A stretch of DNA of 6,204 bases, from positions 1-6,204 of the forward strand of contig NZ_JAHHTD010000054.1 of assembly GCF_020024835.1 (NCBI RefSeq), given 5' to 3'. Positions 1-5,168 of this stretch are shown piece by piece (position 1 is the stretch's first letter; each line of letters starts with the position of its first letter). Below the pieces are notes generated by a model. It was not told the DNA's origin and made no database searches. It was given only the letters and a program-made list of their open reading frames with translations. This DNA is from Campylobacter sp. (GTDB taxonomy: Bacteria > Campylobacterota > Campylobacteria > Campylobacterales > Campylobacteraceae). A program made the position numbers and the translations under genes.

Positions 1-492
1 AAAATCATCAATCTTTATAAAATTTTCTTTGATTTCATAAGCTTTTAAAGTTTGCAATTTTTCACCAATTTTCACTATGCGATAACTTTTATCTATATGC
101 CTTAAAGCTTCTATGACAAAATCATTCATATCAGTAATGATAGCATTTGTATTTTTACCCGTAAATTCAAAATAAATTTTAGCTTCATAAGATTTATAAG
201 ATTTTTCTGATAATACTTCAAAGCATAAAATTCTATTATTTTTAAGCACTTTTATATTTAAAATTTTTACATTTGCAAAATATTTTTTTAACATAAAATC
301 AAATGGTGCATTATAGTTTCTAGCTTGAAATTTTTCTTGATAAATTCCACTTTTTGAACGTGTTAAATCAATAATAAAACTTTGATGATCTAAACTAATT
401 TCTAATAAATTATCATCTAAGCGTTTTAAATAATTTAATCTCTTAAAGGACTGAAAATAATCTTTTATTTGTATTAAATCTGTATATTTCAT
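1..492 (-). CDS. NFACT-family protein (RqcH/Rqc2-like, 'fibronectin-binding' FbpA-like), N-terminal part only
   Basis: The gene is read on the minus strand from ATG at 492-490. It stays open for 164 codons to the left edge, so the C-terminal part lies outside the window. The visible part is the NFACT-N domain. Family-like stretches are NAPFDFMLKKYF (about residues 61-72), NNRILCFEV (85-93), IYFEFTGKNTNAIITD (about 106-121) and VIEALRHIDKSYR (about 126-138). NFACT proteins (bacterial RqcH, eukaryotic Rqc2/Tae2) bind obstructed 50S subunits and recruit tRNA-Ala to add alanine tails. Older annotations call them fibronectin/fibrinogen-binding proteins, including what I recall as Cj1349c next to C. 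jejuni mobA. The aligned DR motif is Asn86-Arg87 here. No Shine-Dalgarno precedes the ATG, and a TATAAT lies 7 nt upstream, which suggests a leaderless message. The family call is firm. Whether it tails peptides or acts in adhesion cannot be told from this fragment. Confidence 0.88.
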   Translation of the reverse strand, partial: MKYTDLIQIKDYFQSFKRLNYLKRLDDNLLEISLDHQSFIIDLTRSKSGIYQEKFQARNYNAPFDFMLKKYFANVKILNIKVLKNNRILCFEVLSEKSYKSYEAKIYFEFTGKNTNAIITDMNDFVIEALRHIDKSYRIVKIGEKLQTLKAYEIKENFIKIDDF

Positions 493-499
493 ACTAAGT

Positions 500-505
500 A
501 TTATA
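500..505 (-). promoter_or_regulatory. Putative sigma-70 −10 box for the NFACT gene
   Basis: The minus strand reads TATAAT here, a perfect −10 hexamer, followed by seven bases and then the ATG. Transcription starting 6-7 nt downstream would begin at 493 or 492, that is, at the start codon. The upstream minus strand is A/T-rich without a clear −35, as usual in Campylobacter. AT-rich DNA yields chance TATAAT matches, so this is a prediction. Confidence 0.45.
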
Positions 506-509
506 AAAT
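502..509 (+). promoter_or_regulatory. Putative −10 region for mobA
   Basis: The plus strand reads TATAAAAT, which holds two overlapping −10-like hexamers (TATAAA, TAAAAT). Initiation near 515 would give a leader of about 20 nt ending in the mobA ribosome site GTGAGG (526-531). The box overlaps the TATAAT of the divergent gene, so the two promoters would compete for polymerase. Confidence 0.4.
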
Positions 510-535
510 ATTTTAATAAAAATTTGTGAGGTTTT

Positions 536-1117
536 ATGGATAAAAAAATTTCTTACCCTTGTGTAATTTTATGCGGTGGAAAATCTTCTCGTATGAAAAG
601 AGATAAAAGTTTGCTAGAAATTGATGGAAAAAGCTTAGCTTTGTATCAATATGAAAAACTAAGTTATATTTTTAAAGACGTTTTTATAAGTACTAAAAAT
701 GATAAATTTAATAATAAAAATATCAAGCTTATTTTAGATGATTCTTCGGTGTATTCTCCCTTAATAGCGCTAAATTCTATTTTAAAAAAATTTCAAAACA
801 CTTATGTATTTATCATCAGCGTCGATACCCCAAATATATCACATAAAACCCTATGGTATCTTTTTGAAAAACTTCAAAATCAAAAAATACTTTTAGCTAG
901 CACCACAAATCATAAACACTATTTATGTGGATTTTATCACGGAAATAATTACAATACCTCTTTAGAATTTTTAAAAGAAAATAACCATAAATTAGCATTT
1001 TTTTGCGAAAAAATAGGTGCAGAATTTATACATTTTAGCAATGAAAACGAATTTATAAATTTAAATTATTATGATGATTATAAAAAATGGCTTCATAGCG
1101 TAAAAAAATTTACTTAA
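536..1117 (+). CDS. mobA: Molybdenum cofactor guanylyltransferase MobA
   Basis: MobA transfers GMP from GTP to molybdopterin in the cytoplasm. This makes the guanine dinucleotide cofactor used by bis-MGD enzymes such as periplasmic nitrate reductase, formate dehydrogenase and S-/N-oxide reductases. The 193 residues match the usual length of about 190-200. The nucleotide-binding signature is at residues 12-27 (LCGGKSSRMKRDKSLL), with Gly14-Gly15, Arg19, Asp23 and Lys24. The acidic loop ISVDTP has Asp97, and FINLNYYDDY (173-182) matches the family's C-terminal F-x-N-x-N region. The residue after RM is Lys21, where most MobA proteins have Gly. GTGAGG at 526-531, four nt before the ATG, supports this start. 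The gene diverges from the NFACT gene, and its last codons lie in a hairpin shared with the convergent transporter gene. The family call is confident. Confidence 0.93.
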   Translation: MDKKISYPCVILCGGKSSRMKRDKSLLEIDGKSLALYQYEKLSYIFKDVFISTKNDKFNNKNIKLILDDSSVYSPLIALNSILKKFQNTYVFIISVDTPNISHKTLWYLFEKLQNQKILLASTTNHKHYLCGFYHGNNYNTSLEFLKENNHKLAFFCEKIGAEFIHFSNENEFINLNYYDDYKKWLHSVKKFT

Positions 1118-1135
1118 AATAAATTTTTACGCTAT
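1095..1135. terminator. Putative bidirectional terminator hairpin between mobA and the transporter gene
   Basis: ATAGCGTAAAAA (1095-1106) is perfectly complementary to TTTTTACGCTAT (1124-1135), a 12-bp stem. A further three pairs are possible inside the 17-nt loop. The left arm lies in the last codons of mobA and the right arm just outside the end of the minus-strand gene at 1143. T-rich sequence follows on both strands: TTATATTTT after the plus-strand arm, and CATTTTTTAT after the minus-strand arm. The stem has few G:C pairs, so its strength is uncertain, but its position between two convergent genes is what a shared terminator would have. Confidence 0.5.
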
Positions 1136-1142
1136 TTATATT

Positions 1143-2495
1143 TTAGAGTAAGAAAAAAGCAATAGCGCTTCCTAAGATTAAAAGCGATCCATTAAAAAAT
1201 ATAAACGTAGGTATGCAAGTATCTTTTATATGATCACCTTGTCCGTCTGCATTTAACCCTACACTTATACCAAGAGTTGTTTCACTAGCAGGAGATCCAG
1301 CATCACCTAAAGCACCTGCAACACCTATAATAAAAACTATTGCAGCAGGAGAAAAACCAAGCTCTAAGCATATTGGACAAAATAAAGCTGCTATAATTGG
1401 AATAGTCCCAAACGAACTCCCTATACCCATAGTAATTAAAAGCCCTATTAGCAACATAATAAAAATAGCCATTAAATAGCTTTTTTCCATAAATGGCACA
1501 CTAATTTTAACCAAATCAGCTATACCTCCACTTTGTTTTAAAACTTCGCCATAACCAGAAGCTACTAACATAACAAAAGCAATATAACCCATAATCTTAA
1601 GACCATCATCAAAGATTAAATTTACTTTGTTATATTCAACGCCACCTAATATCACCATCAAAACAAATCCTAAAAGCCCAGACAAAGGTAAATTATGTGT
1701 TAAAATTTGCAAGATTAGTGTAAGAGCTAAACCAATCAATACACCCCATTCTCTTTTACCCATACTTAAATTCTCAAAATCTATTTTAGCAATTTGCTCT
1801 TCTTTATACTCTCTAGGTTTAGCATAAAAAACAAATACTGCTAAAAATAAACCAACAAGCATACAAATAACCGCAAAAATCATAGTTTCAGATACATCGT
1901 TTAAATTAACTTGAACTCCATTAGAATTTAAATTTTCTACAAGTAAAGTTTGAAAAATAAGTCCAAAACCTAAAGGAAGGACCATATAAGGAGTAGTAAG
2001 ACCAAAAGTTAAAGCACAAGCAATCGCCCTACGATCGATTTTTAATTTGTTAAAAATTTTCAATAAAGGAGGTATTAACAAAGGTATAAAAGCCACGTGA
2101 ATAGGTATTAAATTTTGTGAAAAACAAGCAATCAAAGCTAAAGAAAGTATAAGTAAATACTTCTTTTGTGATATACATTTAGAAACAATTTTAATTAAAT
2201 ATGAAGTAAGATTAGTTTTAGAAATAGCAGCAGCAACTGCTCCAAGTAAAATATAACTTAGTGCAGTTTGCAAATTTCCTTGCATACCATCAATTAAAAT
2301 TTGCATAGATTTCATCATAGCTTGAGGTAAATTTGTAAAAAAATTTGACAAATCTAAATGCTCAATATTCATAAATTGAGACCAAACTCCAACTAAAATA
2401 CCACTTAGCAAAACGCTTAGTAAAACATTAAATCTAAAAAAACACAAAAGTGTCATCACAATAACACCAACAAATACAGGATTAAATAAAAGCAT
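1143..2495 (-). CDS. YuiF-type NhaC-family transporter (Na+/H+ antiporter superfamily, predicted amino-acid/histidine transporter)
   Basis: This is a 450-residue polytopic inner-membrane protein. Hydrophobic segments lie at about residues 4-38, 78-92, 112-145, 158-182, 203-224, 250-285, 301-315, 339-375, 384-397 and 428-450. The sequence GDAGSPASETTLG (397-409), followed by GLNADGQGDH (413-422) and DTCIPTF (425-431), is characteristic of the YuiF branch of NhaC-like antiporters. That branch is labelled Na+/H+ antiporter by Pfam-style annotation but predicted to carry histidine or another amino acid in COG2056. The polar, acidic residues in these motifs are the likely substrate or ion site. 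The start is supported by AAGGA on the minus strand (2505-2501), five nt upstream of the ATG. The gene is monocistronic here, divergent from ilvD and convergent with mobA. The family is clear, but the substrate cannot be set from sequence. Confidence 0.88.
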   Translation of the reverse strand: MLLFNPVFVGVIVMTLLCFFRFNVLLSVLLSGILVGVWSQFMNIEHLDLSNFFTNLPQAMMKSMQILIDGMQGNLQTALSYILLGAVAAAISKTNLTSYLIKIVSKCISQKKYLLILSLALIACFSQNLIPIHVAFIPLLIPPLLKIFNKLKIDRRAIACALTFGLTTPYMVLPLGFGLIFQTLLVENLNSNGVQVNLNDVSETMIFAVICMLVGLFLAVFVFYAKPREYKEEQIAKIDFENLSMGKREWGVLIGLALTLILQILTHNLPLSGLLGFVLMVILGGVEYNKVNLIFDDGLKIMGYIAFVMLVASGYGEVLKQSGGIADLVKISVPFMEKSYLMAIFIMLLIGLLITMGIGSSFGTIPIIAALFCPICLELGFSPAAIVFIIGVAGALGDAGSPASETTLGISVGLNADGQGDHIKDTCIPTFIFFNGSLLILGSAIAFFLL

Positions 2496-2523
2496 ATTTT
2501 TCCTTAGAAATTAAAGATTTCAC

Positions 2524-2529
2524 ATTGTA
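2524..2529 (-). promoter_or_regulatory. Putative −10 box for the YuiF-type transporter gene
   Basis: The minus strand reads TACAAT, five of six matches to TATAAT. Initiation near 2517 would give a leader of about 22 nt containing the AAGGA ribosome site. No −35 is apparent, and the upstream minus strand is T- and A-rich. Confidence 0.4.
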
Positions 2530-2580
2530 AATAAAATTTATAAATAATTATTTAAGTTTAAAAAATTTAGACAAAAATTG

Positions 2581-2586
2581 TAGAAT
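2581..2586 (+). promoter_or_regulatory. Putative −10 box for ilvD
   Basis: The plus strand reads TAGAAT, directly preceded by ATTG. Initiation near 2593 gives a short leader of about 28 nt with the ribosome site AAAGGA (2609-2614), six nt before the ATG. The leader is too short for a leader peptide, T-box or attenuator, so control by transcript folding is unlikely. Confidence 0.4.
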
Positions 2587-2620
2587 AAAACATAATTTTT
2601 ACTTTAATAAAGGATTAATA

Positions 2621-4300
2621 ATGCGAAGTGATGCCATCAAAAAAGGACATTTAAAAGCACCAAATCGTTCTTTACTTCGAGCATGTGGTCTAAATGATGA
2701 TGATTTTAATAAACCTTTCATCGGGGTTGCAAATAGCTATATAGACATCATTCCTGGACATTTTTTTTTAAATGATTATGCAAAAATTATAAAAGATGAA
2801 ATTCGAAAAAATGGGTGTGTTCCTTTTGAATTTAATACCATAGGCGTAGATGATGGGATTGCTATGGGGCATAAAGGAATGCTATATTCTTTACCTAGTC
2901 GGGAACTGATTGCAAATTCTATAGAAACTATAATGAATGCTCATCAATTAGATGCTTTAATTTGTATTCCAAATTGCGACAAAATAACTCCTGGAATGCT
3001 AATGGGAGCACTAAGGGTTAATGTGCCCACTATTTTTGTAAGTGGCGGTCCTATGAAAGCTGGGGTTGATAAATATGGTAAAAAAATTAGTTTAAGTTCG
3101 GTTTTTGAAGCTGTAGGAGCATATGAAGCTAAAAAAATCAATGCAGATGATTTAAAAGATATAGAATGTTCAGCTTGCCCTGGTGGAGGATCTTGCTCTG
3201 GAATGTTTACTGCAAATTCTATGAATACCTTATGTGAAGCTATGGGTATAGCATTAAAAGGTAATGGGACTATACTAGCTTTAAGCAAGGAAAGAGAAGA
3301 ACTTTTAAGAAAAACTGCAAGAAGAATTTGTGAAATTGCATTAGATGAACAATTTAAAATTCGAAATATCATTAACAAAAAATCTATAAAAAATGCTCTC
3401 ATTGTTGATATGGCTATGGGCGGAAGCTCAAATACAATATTGCATATGCTTGCAATTGCTTATGAAGCGGGCGTGAAATTAGATATTAAAGAATTAAACA
3501 ACATTAGTGCAAATATTGCTCACATAGCTAAAATAGCTCCTTCTTTAAACACCATTTATATGGAAGATATACATAAAGCTGGTGGCGTTAGTGCTGTAAT
3601 GGCAGAATTAATAAACAATAAAAATCATATCTTAGAACTTGATACTATAAATATTTTAGGACAAACTTTACGAGAAAGTATCCAAAATGCTAAAATCCAA
3701 GATGAAACTATAATTAGAAAATTAGATAATGCTTATTCTAATGTCGGAGGACTTGCAGTATTATTTGGAAATATTGCAAAGCAAGGTTGTGTTATAAAAA
3801 CGGCTGGATTAACAGGAGGGAGAAAATTTAAAGGCAAAGCAATTTGTTTTAACTCTCAAGATGAAGCGATAAAAGGTATTATCAAAGGTAAAGTTAAAAA
3901 GGGTAATGTGTGTGTTATACGTTATGAAGGTCCAAAAGGAGGTCCTGGTATGCAAGAAATGCTTAGTCCTACATCGCTTCTAATGGGAATGGGGCTTGGA
4001 GCTGATGTTGCATTAATTACAGATGGTAGATTTAGCGGTGCTACAAGAGGATTTAGCATAGGTCATATTTCTCCAGAAGCAGCAGAAGGTGGTTTAATAG
4101 CACTTTTAGAAGATGGAGATGAAATTGAAATCGACGTTGATTCTTACACTATAGAAGCAATTTTAAGTGATGAACAAATCAATATAAGAAAAGAAAAATT
4201 TAAAATGCCTAAAAAAGATATAAATTCAAGATGGCTAAAAATGTATCAAAAACTTGTTAGCAATGCTAGTAAAGGAGCTGTATTAAACATAGATAATTAA
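2621..4300 (+). CDS. ilvD: Dihydroxy-acid dehydratase IlvD
   Basis: IlvD dehydrates 2,3-dihydroxy-3-methylbutanoate and its methylpentanoate homologue to the 2-oxo acids that precede valine (and leucine) and isoleucine. The 559 residues are full length for the shorter IlvD class. E. coli IlvD is longer, with an extra insert in the middle. Signatures are VDDGIAMGHKGM (76-87), NCDKITPGM (118-126), CPGGGSCSGMFTANS (186-200), MAMGGSSNT (264-272), YEGPKGGPGMQEML (435-448) and TDGRFSGATRGFSIGH (467-482). Cys119 and Cys192 are the expected iron-sulfur ligands. Asp78, Asp120 and Lys121 are the likely metal-site residues, and Ser472 the likely catalytic serine. The first loop reads IPGH (44-47) rather than TPCN, as in the oxygen-labile 4Fe-4S E. 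coli-type enzyme. AAAGGA six nt upstream supports this start. The stop lies 3 nt from the opposing tRNA operon. Confidence 0.97.
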   Translation: MRSDAIKKGHLKAPNRSLLRACGLNDDDFNKPFIGVANSYIDIIPGHFFLNDYAKIIKDEIRKNGCVPFEFNTIGVDDGIAMGHKGMLYSLPSRELIANSIETIMNAHQLDALICIPNCDKITPGMLMGALRVNVPTIFVSGGPMKAGVDKYGKKISLSSVFEAVGAYEAKKINADDLKDIECSACPGGGSCSGMFTANSMNTLCEAMGIALKGNGTILALSKEREELLRKTARRICEIALDEQFKIRNIINKKSIKNALIVDMAMGGSSNTILHMLAIAYEAGVKLDIKELNNISANIAHIAKIAPSLNTIYMEDIHKAGGVSAVMAELINNKNHILELDTINILGQTLRESIQNAKIQDETIIRKLDNAYSNVGGLAVLFGNIAKQGCVIKTAGLTGGRKFKGKAICFNSQDEAIKGIIKGKVKKGNVCVIRYEGPKGGPGMQEMLSPTSLLMGMGLGADVALITDGRFSGATRGFSIGHISPEAAEGGLIALLEDGDEIEIDVDSYTIEAILSDEQINIRKEKFKMPKKDINSRWLKMYQKLVSNASKGAVLNIDN

Positions 4301-4303
4301 AAG

Positions 4304-4391
4304 TGGCCGGGAGAAAGGGATTCGAACCCCTGGAGGTGTTACCCTCAACGGTTTTCAAGACCGCCGCTTTCGACCACTCAGCCATCTCCCG
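4304..4391 (-). tRNA. tRNA-Ser (anticodon UGA)
   Basis: This is an 88-nt type II tRNA on the minus strand. The acceptor arms CGGGAGA (from 4391) and TCTCCCG pair fully, followed by discriminator G and an encoded CCA (4306-4304). The anticodon loop CTTGAAA places TGA at 4357-4355, the D arm begins GGCTGAGTGG, and the long variable arm typical of tRNA-Ser is present. The T loop is TTCGAAT. It is the last gene of the Gly-Leu-Cys-Ser operon, 34 nt after tRNA-Cys, and its 3' end is 3 nt from the ilvD stop codon. Confidence 0.97.
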
Positions 4392-4425
4392 TAATTTCTT
4401 AAGATATTAATCAAGTTCGCACTCT

Positions 4426-4499
4426 TGGAGGCGACATCCGGATTCGAACCGGAGATCAAGGCTTTGCAGGCCCATGCCTTACCGCTTGGCTATGTCGCC
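4426..4499 (-). tRNA. tRNA-Cys (anticodon GCA)
   Basis: This is a 74-nt cloverleaf on the minus strand. The acceptor GGCGACA pairs with TGTCGCC, then come discriminator T and an encoded CCA (4428-4426). The anticodon loop CTGCAAA places GCA at 4467-4465, and the T arm is CCGGTTCGAATCCGG. It is the third gene of the operon, 20 nt after tRNA-Leu. Confidence 0.98.
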
Positions 4500-4519
4500 T
4501 TGAGTTACCAAATTTAAAG

Positions 4520-4608
4520 TGGTGCCCGAGGCCGGACTTGAACCGGCACGGAAGAAAAATTCCGAGGGATTTTAAGTCCCTTGTGTCTACCAATTCCACC
4601 ACCCGGGC
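4520..4608 (-). tRNA. tRNA-Leu (anticodon UAA)
   Basis: This is an 89-nt type II tRNA on the minus strand. The acceptor GCCCGGG pairs with CTCGGGC with one G:U, then discriminator A and an encoded CCA (4522-4520). The anticodon stem AGGGA/TCCCT encloses CTTAAAA, placing TAA at 4574-4572. The long variable arm has a CGGAA/TTCCG stem, and the T loop is TTCAAGT. It is the second gene of the operon, 10 nt after tRNA-Gly. It reads UUA, expected to be a heavily used Leu codon in so AT-rich a genome. Confidence 0.98.
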
Positions 4609-4618
4609 GGGTGATTTA

Positions 4619-4693
4619 TGGAGCGGGAAACGAGATTCGAACTCGCGACCCCAACCTTGGCAAGGTTGTGCTCTACCCCTGAGCTATTCCCGC
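4619..4693 (-). tRNA. tRNA-Gly (anticodon GCC)
   Basis: This is a 75-nt cloverleaf on the minus strand. The acceptor GCGGGAA pairs with TTCCCGC, then discriminator T and an encoded CCA (4621-4619). The anticodon stem CAACC/GGTTG encloses TTGCCAA, placing GCC at 4661-4659. The D arm is AGCTCAGGGGTAGAGC. It is the promoter-proximal gene of the four-tRNA operon. Confidence 0.98.
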
Positions 4694-4748
4694 ATTAAAT
4701 TTAAAATCGTAATTGTATAATCATAAAGCTTAAATTTTTATAAAAAAT

Positions 4749-4757
4749 ATTTTAGCA
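4749..4757 (-). promoter_or_regulatory. Putative extended −10 promoter of the Gly-Leu-Cys-Ser tRNA operon
   Basis: The minus strand reads TGCTAAAAT, an exact fit to the extended −10 form TGnTAAAAT favoured by Campylobacter sigma-70. Initiation near 4742 would give a leader of about 50 nt before the tRNA-Gly 5' end. A second −10-like stretch (TATGAT, near 4720-4725) lies closer to tRNA-Gly and is the alternative. Confidence 0.5.
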
Positions 4758-4985
4758 AATTGACATAAATAATAAATCTTTGATAGTGTTAAATTTGCAA
4801 GAATTTAAAATTTAAGCCACCTAATGTTCTTAAAAAATTTTGAATTTTAAAGCTAAATTTAGCACTTTACTTAAAAAATTATTAAATTTTTAATGAAATT
4901 TATAATAAAATTTAAATTAAGAAATTTATTCTCAAAAATTTTTAGCAAAACCTAAAGATAATACAATGTAATTGATAATATTCAC

Positions 4986-5007
4986 AAAAATATTGATAAA
5001 TATTTTT
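4986..5007. repeat. 9-bp perfect dyad with a GATA centre upstream of the chemoreceptor gene
   Basis: AAAAATATT (4986-4994) and AATATTTTT (4999-5007) are perfect reverse complements around GATA. The stem is all A:T, so it would be a weak RNA hairpin and fits a protein-binding dyad better. It lies about 160-180 bp before the chemoreceptor start codon. Chance dyads are common at this base composition. Confidence 0.35.
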
Positions 5008-5048
5008 TGATAAAAGACTATGATAAAAAGCTAAAAAATTATCAAAAA
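5004..5048. repeat. 10-bp inverted repeat containing TGATAA half-sites
   Basis: TTTTTGATAA (5004-5013) is the perfect reverse complement of TTATCAAAAA (5039-5048), with a 25-nt spacer. Another forward TGATAA lies in the spacer (5021-5026), and two more lie upstream (4973-4978, 4994-4999). TGATAA resembles half of the Fur-type sequence TGATAATnATTATCA, but no complete site is present. Confidence 0.35.
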
Positions 5049-5088
5049 TGAAGATTAATTAAAATATTTCTTAAAAAATAACGTAATC

Positions 5089-5114
5089 TTATTTAATATA
5101 TTTTTATTTAATAT
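5089..5114 (+). repeat. Two copies of an 11-bp direct repeat before the poly(A) tract
   Basis: TTATTTAATAT occurs at 5089-5099 and again at 5104-5114, a 15-bp period, ending two bases before the A run. Both copies contain −10-like sequence, so one might belong to an alternative chemoreceptor promoter. It may also be chance in this AT-rich DNA. Confidence 0.35.
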
Positions 5115-5115
5115 T

Positions 5116-5129
5116 AAAAAAAAAAAAAA
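5116..5129 (+). repeat. 14-nt poly(A) tract upstream of the chemoreceptor gene
   Basis: Fourteen consecutive A residues end 39 bp before the chemoreceptor ATG and directly abut a TAAAAT −10-like hexamer. A homopolymer this long is prone to slippage during replication, and also to sequencing error. Its position means length changes would alter promoter spacing or DNA bend rather than the reading frame. Confidence 0.9.
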
Positions 5130-5135
5130 TAAAAT
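5130..5135 (+). promoter_or_regulatory. Putative −10 box for the chemoreceptor gene
   Basis: TAAAAT directly follows the 14-A tract. Initiation near 5142 would give a leader of about 27 nt with the ribosome site GAGGAG (5158-5163). I see no sigma-28 (CGATWT) or sigma-54 (GG-N10-GC) element close to the start, so sigma-70 is the default. Other TTAATAT-like boxes upstream of the A tract are alternatives. Confidence 0.3.
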
Positions 5136-5168
5136 TTAGCTGTATTTAAATATATACGAGGAGAAAAC

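Larger units (their letters stand above)
4694..5168. other. 475-bp AT-rich intergenic region between the tRNA operon and the chemoreceptor gene
   Basis: I find no credible gene on either strand. Stops are dense, and the longest ATG-started frame I noticed is 20 codons without a ribosome site. The region is nearly all A/T. It holds the probable tRNA operon promoter near 4750 and a perfect 12-bp palindrome GCTAAATTTAGC (4852-4863). It also has TGATAA motifs between 4973 and 5044, two dyads near 4986-5048, an 11-bp direct repeat at 5089 and 5104, and a 14-A run at 5116-5129. Since both flanking transcripts point outward, it contains two divergent promoters and is unusually long for such a compact genome. 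Confidence 0.7.

Noticed and set aside
1627..1827. 66-codon plus-strand open frame
   Set aside because: It lies wholly within the transporter gene on the opposite strand, has no ribosome site or recognisable domain, and looks like a shadow of that gene.
2496..2620. Possible leader peptide, T-box or riboswitch ahead of ilvD
   Set aside because: The predicted leader is only about 28 nt, and I see no run of Ile/Val/Leu codons or G:C stem, so attenuation is not supported.
2944..3402. 152-codon minus-strand open frame
   Set aside because: It is antisense to conserved ilvD coding sequence, including the cysteine motifs, with no recognisable family. It follows from the codon bias of ilvD.
4304..4693. 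tRNA cluster as an integration site with flanking att repeats
   Set aside because: No integrase gene or second copy of a tRNA 3' end is visible, and the Ser 3' end abuts intact ilvD.
4538..4720. 60-codon plus-strand open frame
   Set aside because: It is the complement of tRNA-Leu and tRNA-Gly. Such 'proteins' are a well-known false call across tRNA clusters.
4852..4863. Perfect palindrome GCTAAATTTAGC
   Set aside because: It is a single 12-bp palindrome mostly of A/T, with no link to a promoter or partner site. It is too likely by chance to call an operator.
4893..4955. 20-codon basic, hydrophobic plus-strand frame in the intergenic region
   Set aside because: No Shine-Dalgarno precedes it, and Lys/Phe/Ile-rich peptides arise by chance in such AT-rich DNA. 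It has no other support as a toxin or small protein.
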